The position numbers and the translations under genes are program-made. A stretch of 16,169 nucleotides of DNA from Flavobacterium sp. (GTDB lineage: Bacteria; Bacteroidota; Bacteroidia; Flavobacteriales; Flavobacteriaceae), in NCBI RefSeq assembly GCF_021151785.1, contig NZ_JAGKWP010000051.1, positions 1 to 16,169 on the forward strand. The letters run 5' to 3'. Under the pieces are notes generated by a model. It was not told the DNA's origin. It worked only from the letters and a program-made list of their open reading frames with translations, and made no database searches. This document shows, piece after piece, positions 7,601 through 15,468 of this stretch. Position 1 is the first letter of the stretch, and the number at the start of each line of letters is the position of its first letter.

Positions 7601-10600
7601 TTCTGTAATGGTTGTGTTTCCGTTGGTGGTTGCAAAGCTTCAGCATGCAAGAACATACGCATTTTTTTATATTGACGCATATCTACACTAACATTTTTAA
7701 ACACGGCTCTAGCATCTCCTTTTTCTAATCCACCTAAATCAGGAGAGGAAGCGTCTTTTTTGTAAACTCGCAATGATAACGATTGCTCATTTTGATTAAT
7801 TACGCTATTATTATTATACAACTGTTCTCTATCTACCCCAGGAGGTGTTACATAATTAATAGGTGTTCTATTCGCATTTTCTTGAATATTAACTGCAACC
7901 ACATCAAAACCTGTATTATCGTCAGCCAACGTTGGATCAGTAACATCTAATGAAGAATTATATCTTCTCCATTCACCACGAACCAAGTCTAATGTCCCAA
8001 ATCTAAGAGTAATATCTTCATTAAATCCTGTTAAAAACATTCTCATAAAACGAATGGTTCTAAAATCTGAAATAGCCCCTTCAATATTTGCAGCTGTAGC
8101 TTCTTGAATAGGAATTTTATATTGTACCCAACGCGATATAGTAGTTTGACCATTTGCCATGGTTTGAGTCGTTTCTCTAATATCAGATACGTAATTTTGA
8201 CCAATTTGTGGATTAGGTGCAATATTCACATTAAATTTAAAATATGCATTAATGGTATTCATTGTATTATCTCTGTTCAAATCTTCTACATCGGGTAAAG
8301 TTGTACTTCCACGATTTGTATCTGTAACAGTTACTGGCGAATTTCCTTCTAAACCATTATAATTCTTGTAACGCTCTAATACATTTCCAGAAGCGTTGAG
8401 ATAAAAATTATAGTTATCAGCAGAGGGATCTGGATAAATGGCAAAAGCAGGATGTTTTGCAGCTTCTTCGGCATCAGCCAATCCATTTAAACCTAAATCT
8501 TGAACCTGACGATTAGCCTCATTCGTATCAAAAGCATAAATCAAAGACTGTGACGCTGGAACTTTACCCCAATTTGAAGGAATAGTAGACTGAGCTCCAC
8601 CATTTTCAGGCAAACCGTTTTCATATAACTTTCTACCATCTTTTAATATATCTTCACTAATTTCTCCTAAATTAAAAGTCAGCGTACCTGTATTTGTATT
8701 ATTAGAGGTATCACCAGGATTTCCATAATATGGATCCATTACCCAAAATTGAATGTACTCAACGTTTGCTTGTTCAAAATTAGTAGTATTGATAGCACGC
8801 ATGATTCCACCCCAATTATTAGGTGCATCTGCAGCTGAAAAACCATTAGTTGCTGCGGCAATTGGATTGTAATTATAAGGACCTCGTTCTCTAGGATAAT
8901 AGGTTAAATCTAAGGTACTAATTACATTGGTTTGTCCTTGAGCAATATCAACATTAGGAAATAACTCTTGACTAAAAATTCTTCTGGTTTTATTTGAAGA
9001 CAAATCATTATTATCAATTCCAGAAGGAGCTTGTGTATAGAAAACAGGATCAATAGTATACCAAGATATTTTTGATCTTTTATATCCATAATTCAAAATA
9101 TCTTCACCAAATTCACCACCAAAACCAATCGGTGCACTAGCCAAAGCCCATGATTGAGGAGATTTCAAATCTATATTGGATTGAGAACCTTCAAAATCAT
9201 CTATATAAGAAGTAGGTTCACCATTAAAATTAGCAGTCTTTGGAGCGTTTGGCAATAAATAAGCAAACTCACCTCGGAAAGACAAATTGGAAGGCACATC
9301 TGTTTTTACATTAGGTAGCTTATTTACTAAACGGGTTAAAAATGGTAATTCTGTTGAAAAATTAGTATTAAAACCTACAATGGTATTATTTACAGATTCT
9401 TGGTTATAATCTGATTTTTGTGTAAAAGGTCTTTCGGATAACTTTAAGAAAGTAGCCCCTATAAAAAATTTATCATTAAATTTATGTTCTACATTAACTC
9501 CATAAAACCTTCTGGTTTGTTGCCCAAAAACAGCATTATTTTCCAATGAAACTTGTATTGGTGTATTAGAAGCTGTCAAAGCAGGATCTAAAATTTGAAC
9601 TCTACCCGCTTGATAATTAACGGTATAATCTACACCTTCTACCAATGTTCTTCCACCAGCTGTTACAACTACACTCCCTTGAGGCACGTTGAATGCACCT
9701 AGCGCAATTCCATCTCCGCCAGAAGATTTAAAACTACCTTTTAATTTAAACTTGTTTTTTGCACTTTCTTGCAATGCAGCAGCTTGTGTAGCTTTATAAA
9801 GAGTTCTGAATACGTATTTTGATTGATTAGAGTTGTAAGTTAAGTTAGCATCATAATTTTCACTTGGATTTAGACTCAATTTTTTAAACAAATACGACCC
9901 AAACGGCTCAACGGTTGTAAAAATGATTCTACCATATTGTGGATCAACAGTTAAACCAGGATAGTAATCAAAAAAACCATCTCCATTAGGTTGAGGATCA
10001 TTTGTAAAATTCAATTTATCTAAGTTTAATACTTTTAACAAAGTGGTGTTTTGTACATCTGCTGGTAATGGATCTAAACCTGATTGAGAAATATAATTCA
10101 ATGGTGAAGGATCTTGATATAAAATATTGAATTTAAAATCTTCTTTATTCAATTGAGATCCACCAGGAATTTGATAAATATTTTTCATCATCAAGTCCCA
10201 AGTTGGTTCGTTTACCGCCACCAAGCTTCCTTTTAACATTTTCAAGATTAAAGCTTGTGTAGTTGGAACTCCTGTATTACTAACCTGAGTTGATTCAACT
10301 CCATCTGTTGCAAATTCACCCACTTGATACACTTCATCTCCTATCGTATATTGATAAGCCACCGCTAATACCTCATCATTTTGTAACCTCTGATTCAAGG
10401 AAATATAACCTAACTGTGGATGAAATGAATACTCTGATGGAGACAACTTTCTTGCATTTTCTAATTTTGAATAGTCCTGCCCTTCATTCATTCCTGTAAC
10501 AGTCGAGAAACCATTACTTGCTGTGGCTATTTCTCTAATATTACTATTCAAATAGTTTGACCCTATTTGTCCAGGATCAAATTTATTATTTTTATTGTCA

Positions 10601-11766
10601 GTAGGAGAATCAGGAGCTACATTGATAAAAGCGGGATAAAGACCTAAATCGACTCCTATTACTTCATTATCAGCAATACCATTTAATCTAGATTCTCCTA
10701 AATCTTGTAAAGCAATAATATTTCTTAAATTGTTATCTGTGTTTGTAACTCTATTTTGCTTATTGGTTACCCAAACTTCAATTCTTTTGATTTGTACTCG
10801 TGAATCAATTATAGGATAACTTCTCAACGCTTGGTCATATTTATTTCTAAAATATTGAGATAAAAAGTAGTGTTTATCAGCATCATAATCCAAAGCAAAA
10901 AAATCAAACTCTTGAATGGTTCCTCCTCCTTGAGACATTACTGATTTTGTTTGGGACTTTTGTTCGGAAAAGACGCCCGTTACAGTTGTTTTACCAAATT
11001 TAAATTGGGCTTTTACCCCAAATAAGCTTTGGGCTCCGCGGATTAAAGAATTTGACAATGGGAAATTAACATTTCCTACTTCAATTTTCTGAAGAATATC
11101 ATCTTCTGTTGGAGAATAATCTAACTTAATTAAATTTTGAAAAGCAAACGTAGACTGTGTATCATAATTAATGTTTACATTCATTCTAGTACCGACTTTC
11201 CCTTGTAAACCTACAGAAATTCTTTGGTTAAAATCAAAAGCAGTTGTCCTTCTATTTCTTGGAGAAAAGGAAGGATTATCTTGCTTTGTGAAACGAATAC
11301 CTAAATCAACTTCTACTGTACCTGTAGGCTTGACGTCTATGGTGTTTCCGCCAAAAATAGCTTCAAAAAATTTAGAGTTTACATAGTATTTTGGCAATAA
11401 ATTTCGCTTCGCCTGATCGGTTCCTTTTTTATCATCGGCTGCCAATCCTTTTTCATAAAAGTGTTTACGAATAGCTTCTTTAGTGGCTAACTTTTCATAC
11501 TCTTCAGGAGTTAAAATTAACGGATAATTAATATTAAATCCATCAACTGTAGCTGTATAAATGTAACGATCTGTTTGTGGATCATAAGTATACCCTTCTA
11601 ATATGCTCGTTGGATTAGGTAAATCAATTTGTCCAATGCTATAACCCGTTTTAACACTATCTTGTGTGATTGTAGGTGTGTCTTGAGCCATTGCATCTAT
11701 CCCAAACAACATCAATAAGGAAAAAATGCTTTTACCTGAACATATTTTTGTTAACCAATTTTTCAA
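4603..11766 (-). CDS. sprA: SprA/Sov-family T9SS outer-membrane translocon and gliding motility protein
   Basis: Very large outer-membrane beta-barrel forming the conduit of the type IX secretion system, needed in Flavobacterium for export of CTD-bearing proteins and of gliding adhesins. At 2387 residues it is close to F. johnsoniae SprA (about 2400). Seen here are a signal peptide ending in DAMAQ (cleavage near residue 27), a DIDVK-free N-terminal region with many GxxxxxN/Y beta-strand patterns, the family stretch TSYIDDFEGSQ (about 845-860), the stretch GEVWFNELRMSDMDNKGG (about 1503-1520), and a C-terminus of amphipathic strands ending TVRYNFGN. A Lys/Pro-rich hydrophilic segment (about 1905-1945) probably forms an exposed loop. 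The start codon is TTG at 11766, 2 bases after the ruvA stop. No in-frame ATG exists upstream before a stop, and the next ATG would remove the charged start of the signal peptide. The gene is intact. Confidence 0.97.
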   Translation of the reverse strand: MKNWLTKICSGKSIFSLLMLFGIDAMAQDTPTITQDSVKTGYSIGQIDLPNPTSILEGYTYDPQTDRYIYTATVDGFNINYPLILTPEEYEKLATKEAIRKHFYEKGLAADDKKGTDQAKRNLLPKYYVNSKFFEAIFGGNTIDVKPTGTVEVDLGIRFTKQDNPSFSPRNRRTTAFDFNQRISVGLQGKVGTRMNVNINYDTQSTFAFQNLIKLDYSPTEDDILQKIEVGNVNFPLSNSLIRGAQSLFGVKAQFKFGKTTVTGVFSEQKSQTKSVMSQGGGTIQEFDFFALDYDADKHYFLSQYFRNKYDQALRSYPIIDSRVQIKRIEVWVTNKQNRVTNTDNNLRNIIALQDLGESRLNGIADNEVIGVDLGLYPAFINVAPDSPTDNKNNKFDPGQIGSNYLNSNIREIATASNGFSTVTGMNEGQDYSKLENARKLSPSEYSFHPQLGYISLNQRLQNDEVLAVAYQYTIGDEVYQVGEFATDGVESTQVSNTGVPTTQALILKMLKGSLVAVNEPTWDLMMKNIYQIPGGSQLNKEDFKFNILYQDPSPLNYISQSGLDPLPADVQNTTLLKVLNLDKLNFTNDPQPNGDGFFDYYPGLTVDPQYGRIIFTTVEPFGSYLFKKLSLNPSENYDANLTYNSNQSKYVFRTLYKATQAAALQESAKNKFKLKGSFKSSGGDGIALGAFNVPQGSVVVTAGGRTLVEGVDYTVNYQAGRVQILDPALTASNTPIQVSLENNAVFGQQTRRFYGVNVEHKFNDKFFIGATFLKLSERPFTQKSDYNQESVNNTIVGFNTNFSTELPFLTRLVNKLPNVKTDVPSNLSFRGEFAYLLPNAPKTANFNGEPTSYIDDFEGSQSNIDLKSPQSWALASAPIGFGGEFGEDILNYGYKRSKISWYTIDPVFYTQAPSGIDNNDLSSNKTRRIFSQELFPNVDIAQGQTNVISTLDLTYYPRERGPYNYNPIAAATNGFSAADAPNNWGGIMRAINTTNFEQANVEYIQFWVMDPYYGNPGDTSNNTNTGTLTFNLGEISEDILKDGRKLYENGLPENGGAQSTIPSNWGKVPASQSLIYAFDTNEANRQVQDLGLNGLADAEEAAKHPAFAIYPDPSADNYNFYLNASGNVLERYKNYNGLEGNSPVTVTDTNRGSTTLPDVEDLNRDNTMNTINAYFKFNVNIAPNPQIGQNYVSDIRETTQTMANGQTTISRWVQYKIPIQEATAANIEGAISDFRTIRFMRMFLTGFNEDITLRFGTLDLVRGEWRRYNSSLDVTDPTLADDNTGFDVVAVNIQENANRTPINYVTPPGVDREQLYNNNSVINQNEQSLSLRVYKKDASSPDLGGLEKGDARAVFKNVSVDMRQYKKMRMFLHAEALQPPTETQPLQNDQMTAFIRFGNDFTDNFYEVEMPLKVSTFGDNSPSSVWPAENEIELPLALLTQLKSLKLANDPLIVPDANGVAYLNERVLGSANDRINVGIKGNPNFGLVRTLMVGVKNKTSNDPIRGEVWFNELRMSDMDNKGGYAAVANLDSNLADFANISATGRMSTIGFGGIEQGPNERSRENVKQYDIVTNLNLGKMLPKKWKVNLPFNYAVGEQFITPKYDPLYQDIELNQILDATSDASRRSEIKNRAIDYTKRTSVNFIGVKKEKGENQKSHFYDVENLILSYSFNEMQHHDFQIESLVDQQQKTAVDYAYAFKPVTVEPFKKNKFFKKSGYYKMLSDLNFNLLPSNISFSSNIMRQFNRQQFRLIDVQGIGIDPMYRRNYFFNYQYGFNFPLTKALKVNYTVANNNIVRNYFDDNKNPIDGLDIWHDYWNIGTPNTHNQQLTVNYDLPLNKIPALGFITKSSYIYTSDFSWQRSSDAFSTFLAGDGTLYQLGNTIQNSGSHKFNMNLNMDMFYKYIGLTTKKNNKVTSNVKKTPPKPGEKLAPTATKTISEDRGQLSKFLIGLVTSVKNIQLNYTESGGTMLPGYLPGLGFFGTSKPSLGFVFGDQSDIRYEAAKYGYLTNYPEFNQNFTQIKTKRFDYTAQVEPISDLKIDLIAERNYSENYSEQYDVSPDGMYNSRSPYNTGNFNISTILIKTAFKTSNENESEIFDRFRKNRYAIATRLAEEYYGGGGYPVDLEGYPVGFGKNSQRVLLPAFVSAYSGIKTSSVNTGLFRNFPLPNWTIKYTGLMKIDWFKDNFKRFSLQHGYRSSYSVNAFRSNLNPNPIDSNGNFYPDVITSNVNLTEQFNPLVMIDFEMKNSFNFKVGVKKDRTMNMSFDNNLLTEVQGHDYTIGLGYRIKDVTINSKLADNATGLIKSDVNLKADFTLRRNMTIVRYLDYDNNQLGGGQNIWSVKLTADYSFSRNLTAIFFYDHQFSKAIISTAFPITNIRSGITVRYNFGN

Positions 11767-11768
11767 AT

Positions 11769-12350
11769 CTATAATAGTTTTAAAGCTTGTTTTATTAAAT
11801 CTTCTACTGACGCATTAGGAGTATTGGTAATAATTTTTTCCAATATTTTTTCTGCATTCTTCCTTACATAACCTAAAACTTCTAATGCAGATAACGCTTC
11901 TTCTTTATTTGTATTGTATGAAGAACCAGAAACTTCTTCAATTTGATATAATTTTAGAATCTTGTCTTTTAGATCAAGAATTACACGTTGAGCCGTTTTT
12001 GCACCAATCCCTTTAATAGATTGAATGGTACCGACATCATTAGAAGCAATGGCTTGAATTATTTGTTCTGGCGCTAATGAAGATAACATAGTTCTTGCTG
12101 TACTAGCTCCTACACCAGAAACCGAAAGTAATAATTTAAACAATTCGCGTTCTTTTTTTTCTGCAAAACCATAGAGATTGTGAGCATCTTCTTTAATTTG
12201 CAAATATGTATATAGCTTAATATTCTCAGCATCTGGTATTTGAGAAAAGGTATGCAATGAAATATGTATTTGGTATCCTACCCCATGACAATCAATCACT
12301 ACATCTGTAGGTGTTTTTTCTACCAATCGCCCTTGAATATGTGCTATCAT
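11769..12350 (-). CDS. ruvA: Holliday junction branch migration protein RuvA
   Basis: DNA-binding subunit of the RuvAB branch-migration motor. Tetramers hold the four-way junction while RuvB hexamers pump DNA, during recombinational repair. The 193-residue protein shows the three-domain layout. An N-terminal OB fold (1 to about 62, MIAHIQGRLVEK...GVGYQI) comes first, then two helix-hairpin-helix motifs at SVSGVGASTARTML (76-89) and SIKGIGAKTAQRVI (111-124). A C-terminal RuvB-contacting domain (about 148-193, with EALSALEVLGY) follows a flexible linker. The start ATG overlaps the maeB stop (ATGA, 4 bases), and the TAG stop is 2 bases before the sprA start, so the three genes are very likely translated from one mRNA. 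ruvB and ruvC are not in the window. Confidence 0.97.
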   Translation of the reverse strand: MIAHIQGRLVEKTPTDVVIDCHGVGYQIHISLHTFSQIPDAENIKLYTYLQIKEDAHNLYGFAEKKERELFKLLLSVSGVGASTARTMLSSLAPEQIIQAIASNDVGTIQSIKGIGAKTAQRVILDLKDKILKLYQIEEVSGSSYNTNKEEALSALEVLGYVRKNAEKILEKIITNTPNASVEDLIKQALKLL

Positions 12351-14650
12351 TTATTATTTTTCTTTCTATTTTGTGTCCATTTTTTACTTTTCTCTTGTGC
12401 ATCTACCACAGCAACAGCAGCCATATTAACCATTTCCTCTACACTTGCTCCTAATTGAAAAATATGTACTGGTTTGTCTAATCCAAGCATTATTGGACCG
12501 ATAGAAACTACTTTATCCAATTCCTTTAACATCTTGTATGTAATATTTGCCGCATCCAAGTTAGGAAAAATTAATGTATTTACTTTTTTATTTACTAATT
12601 TAGAGAACGGAAACTTACTTTTTAACATTTCTGGATTCAATGCAAAATCAGTTTGTACCTCTCCATCAACGATTAATTCAGGGTGATTGTCATGTAAAAA
12701 CTTAACTGCTTGTCTAACTTTTACAGCACTTTCATCAGAAGAAGAACCAAAATTAGAAAATGAAATCATAGCAATCACAGGTTCAATTCCAAACATACGA
12801 ACTGTTTTAGCTGTCATTAAAGCAATCTTAGCTAAATCTTCGGCGGAAGGATTAGGATTAATAGCGGTATCTGACAAAAACAAAGGTCCGCGTTTAGTAT
12901 TCATGATATTCGTAGTGGCAATTCGCGATACCCCTTGTTGTTTATCAATCAATTGCATCACTGGTTTGACTACCGATGGATAACTTCTAGAGTAACCTGT
13001 TACTAAAGCATCAGCATCACCAGTATTAATCATCATTGAGGCAAAATAATTTCGCTCACGCATCCATTTTTGGGCATCTAATAAAGAAATACCTCTTCTT
13101 TGGCGGGTTTCCCAAAAATATTGGGCATATTTTTCTCTACGTTTATCCTCTTCTTTGGATTTTGGATCGATAATAGGCACTTCCGCTTCAAAACCAATCT
13201 CTTCTTTTAATTCCTGAATAATTTCATTATTTCCTAATAAAATAGGTTGACCAATCCCTTCTTCATAAACAATTTGAGCTGCTTTGAGAACATCTAAATG
13301 ATCAGCTTCGGCAAATACAATTCGCTTAGGATCGGTTTTAGCTCTGTTGGTTAACAATTTAACCAATTTATTATCGGAACCTAGACGTTCTTGTAATTCA
13401 TCTGCGTATTTATCCCAATCTTGAATTTCTTGTTGCGCCACACCTGATTCAATAGCCGCTTTAGCTACCGCTGGTGAAACAGTAGATATTAGTCTAGGAT
13501 CAAATGGCTTAGGAATAATATAATCGCGACCAAAAACCAATTTTTTCTCTCCATAAGCAATATTCACTTGCTCTGGAACCGGTGTTTTAGCTAATTTTGC
13601 CAAGGCTCGAACCGCAGCCATTTTCATCGCTTCATTGATTTTTTTAGCTCGAACATCTAATGCCCCTCTAAAAATATAGGGGAAACCTAGTACATTATTA
13701 ACTTGATTCGGATAATCGGAACGTCCAGTAGCCATAATAATATCTTCACGAGTATTGATAGCAACATTATAATCAATTTCTGGAACTGGGTTAGCCATAG
13801 CAAAAACAATAGGATCATTAGCCATGGTCAATAACATATCTGGTGTTAAAATATTACCAACCGAAAGTCCAAGAAACACATCAGCACCTTTAATCATTTC
13901 GCTTAATGGTGCAGGATCACATGTTTTAGCATATTTTTTTTGCAATTCAGATAAATCATCACGACAAACCGTTAGCAAACCATTTACATCAAACATGTAC
14001 ACATTTTCTGGTTTTACGCCTAACGCCACGTATAAATTGGCACAAGCTAAAGCCGCAGAGCCTGCGCCTGAAACCACCACTTTGACTTGGCTAATTTCCT
14101 TACCTGCAAGTTCTAACGCGTTTAATAATGCTGCAGAGGAAATAATCGCCGTTCCGTGCTGGTCGTCGTGCATAATTGGAATATCCAATTCTTCAACTAA
14201 ACGTCTTTCAATTTCAAAAGATTCCGGGGCTTTTATATCTTCTAAGTTGATACCTCCAAAAGTAGGGGCTATATTCTTAACGGTTTCAATAAAAGCATCT
14301 ACATCTTTAGTATCTACTTCAATATCGAAAACATCAATATCTGAAAATATTTTAAACAAAAGTCCTTTACCTTCCATCACAGGTTTTGAAGCCTCAGGAC
14401 CAATATCTCCTAAGCCTAAAACAGCAGTTCCATTTGAAATAACTGCTACTAAATTTCCTTTAGCTGTATATTTATAAACGTTGTTTACATCTTTTGCGAT
14501 TTCCAAACAAGGCTCTGCTACTCCGGGTGAGTAAGCCAATGACAAATCACGTTGTGTAGCATATTTTTTTGTAGGCACCACCTGAATTTTACCAGGTGTA
14601 GGTTTTGCGTGATACAATAATGCTTCTCTTCTTTTATTATTCTTTTGCAT
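12347..14650 (-). CDS. maeB: NADP-dependent malic enzyme with C-terminal phosphotransacetylase-like domain
   Basis: Oxidatively decarboxylates malate to pyruvate and CO2, producing NADPH; cytosolic. The 767 residues match the long MaeB type. The malic enzyme part (1 to about 430) has AYSPGVAEPC with Y40, GDIGPEASKPVMEGKG with the catalytic lysine K95, the metal-site LED at 136-138, DDQHGTA (162-168), and the nucleotide-binding VVVSGAGSAALAC (191-203). From about residue 440 a phosphate acetyltransferase-like domain begins with RIVFAEADHLDVLKAAQIV. In characterised long MaeB enzymes this domain is regulatory, mediating acetyl-CoA inhibition, rather than an active transacetylase. The C-terminus is basic (KKWTQNRKKNNK). 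It is the first gene of the maeB-ruvA-sprA run and has a TATCTTTG box 23 bases before the ATG. Confidence 0.96.
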   Translation of the reverse strand: MQKNNKRREALLYHAKPTPGKIQVVPTKKYATQRDLSLAYSPGVAEPCLEIAKDVNNVYKYTAKGNLVAVISNGTAVLGLGDIGPEASKPVMEGKGLLFKIFSDIDVFDIEVDTKDVDAFIETVKNIAPTFGGINLEDIKAPESFEIERRLVEELDIPIMHDDQHGTAIISSAALLNALELAGKEISQVKVVVSGAGSAALACANLYVALGVKPENVYMFDVNGLLTVCRDDLSELQKKYAKTCDPAPLSEMIKGADVFLGLSVGNILTPDMLLTMANDPIVFAMANPVPEIDYNVAINTREDIIMATGRSDYPNQVNNVLGFPYIFRGALDVRAKKINEAMKMAAVRALAKLAKTPVPEQVNIAYGEKKLVFGRDYIIPKPFDPRLISTVSPAVAKAAIESGVAQQEIQDWDKYADELQERLGSDNKLVKLLTNRAKTDPKRIVFAEADHLDVLKAAQIVYEEGIGQPILLGNNEIIQELKEEIGFEAEVPIIDPKSKEEDKRREKYAQYFWETRQRRGISLLDAQKWMRERNYFASMMINTGDADALVTGYSRSYPSVVKPVMQLIDKQQGVSRIATTNIMNTKRGPLFLSDTAINPNPSAEDLAKIALMTAKTVRMFGIEPVIAMISFSNFGSSSDESAVKVRQAVKFLHDNHPELIVDGEVQTDFALNPEMLKSKFPFSKLVNKKVNTLIFPNLDAANITYKMLKELDKVVSIGPIMLGLDKPVHIFQLGASVEEMVNMAAVAVVDAQEKSKKWTQNRKKNNK

Positions 14651-14870
14651 AAAATTCCGTTTCTATCAACTTACAAAGATAAAAGTTGCAGTGAAATAAC
14701 CATAAAGTTTAAGAGAAAAGTTGAAAAGAGAAATTAAGTATTATCAACAAACAAGAACATTTTTATAAAATTATATCTATCTTAATTTTAAATTTTACGG
14801 GTTTACCATAAAAAAATATAAAAAAACGCTACCTTTTTTATCACTTATTCAAATAATTGAGAACAAAAAA
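14651..14870. other. Intergenic region between the accessory pair and the conserved cluster
   Basis: These 220 bases hold no open frame I can support. Near maeB there is a promoter-like TATCTTTG (annotated separately). The remainder is A/T-rich with poly-A and poly-T tracts and no convincing hairpin terminator for the lipoprotein gene, although the T-runs at 14834-14839 and 14812-14818 (as read from the minus strand) may promote release. This is the boundary between housekeeping and accessory DNA. Confidence 0.5.
14674..14681 (-). promoter_or_regulatory. Putative -7 promoter box for maeB-ruvA-sprA
   Basis: The minus strand reads TATCTTTG, exactly matching TAnnTTTG, 23 bases before the maeB ATG. 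At a spacing of 20 bases upstream the -33 trinucleotide is ATG rather than TTG, so that half is imperfect. The position in front of the first gene of the cluster supports a promoter with a leader of roughly 15-18 bases. The identical octamer occurs before ctaB. Confidence 0.5.
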
Positions 14871-15452
14871 TCACGGGACGGATTTTAAATCCATACTATC
14901 AGTTTTTCGTATATTTAAATTGTAATTCAGATCTTTATAATCCATTTTATTATATTTTATCTCAAAGTCTCCACTTTTAAAATTTAACTTATTTAAAGCT
15001 ATCCTTTTATGCATTAAATGGTACTTCTGAATATCATATTCATACATATTCCCAGTAAATAAGTTTTGCAAAAAAAGTAAGCCTATTTCTTCGTTAATAA
15101 ATAGATATTTATCAAACTTGAAGTTTTTCTCATCTTCATAGTAACATTTTGAAATAGAATAATATTTACCATTAACATATATATCTTCCGAGTCAATTTT
15201 TTTTAATTTTTGATTATTAAAATAAATATTTTCACCAAAGAGCTTAAGAGTATCTTTATGCTTGTCAAAATCATAAACAAAATAATGAATATTGTTTTTT
15301 ATTTCAATTTTTTTAGAATTAAAAATCTCATAATTGTTAGTAACAAAATTAAAAACTCTAATTTTAATTATACTAGAAGAAACCTCTGTTGCTCTTTTAT
15401 TACAAGAAATAAAAATTAAAAAAATCGCTATAACGTTTATTAAAGATTTCAT
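14871..15452 (-). CDS. Small lipoprotein of unknown function
   Basis: I do not recognise this 193-residue protein. It begins with a clear lipoprotein signal: a charged start, a hydrophobic core and the lipobox LIFISC with acylated Cys at position 17, so it is probably anchored in the outer or inner membrane facing the periplasm. The mature part is rich in Lys, Asn, Tyr and Ile, mostly predicted beta-strand-like alternations (for example YYSISKCYYEDEKNFKFDKYLFINEE), with no motif I can name. The coding sequence is visibly more AT-rich than the housekeeping genes further left. It starts 16 bases after the metallopeptidase-like gene, so the two are likely co-transcribed. As a small downstream lipoprotein it could be an immunity or accessory partner of that protein, but nothing in the sequence proves it. 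Confidence 0.75.
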   Translation of the reverse strand: MKSLINVIAIFLIFISCNKRATEVSSSIIKIRVFNFVTNNYEIFNSKKIEIKNNIHYFVYDFDKHKDTLKLFGENIYFNNQKLKKIDSEDIYVNGKYYSISKCYYEDEKNFKFDKYLFINEEIGLLFLQNLFTGNMYEYDIQKYHLMHKRIALNKLNFKSGDFEIKYNKMDYKDLNYNLNIRKTDSMDLKSVP

Positions 15453-15468
15453 TTTATTAAAATTTTAA

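Noticed and set aside
13824..14477. Long open frame (217 codons) on the + strand opposite maeB
   Set aside because: It is antisense to a strongly conserved enzyme domain, has low-complexity Ser/Thr/Pro/Lys composition typical of a shadow frame, and has no start context or neighbours on that strand.
14878..14894. A complete tRNA-Leu gene
   Set aside because: Only an anticodon-arm-like element exists; no acceptor stem, T-arm or proper D-arm can be folded around it.
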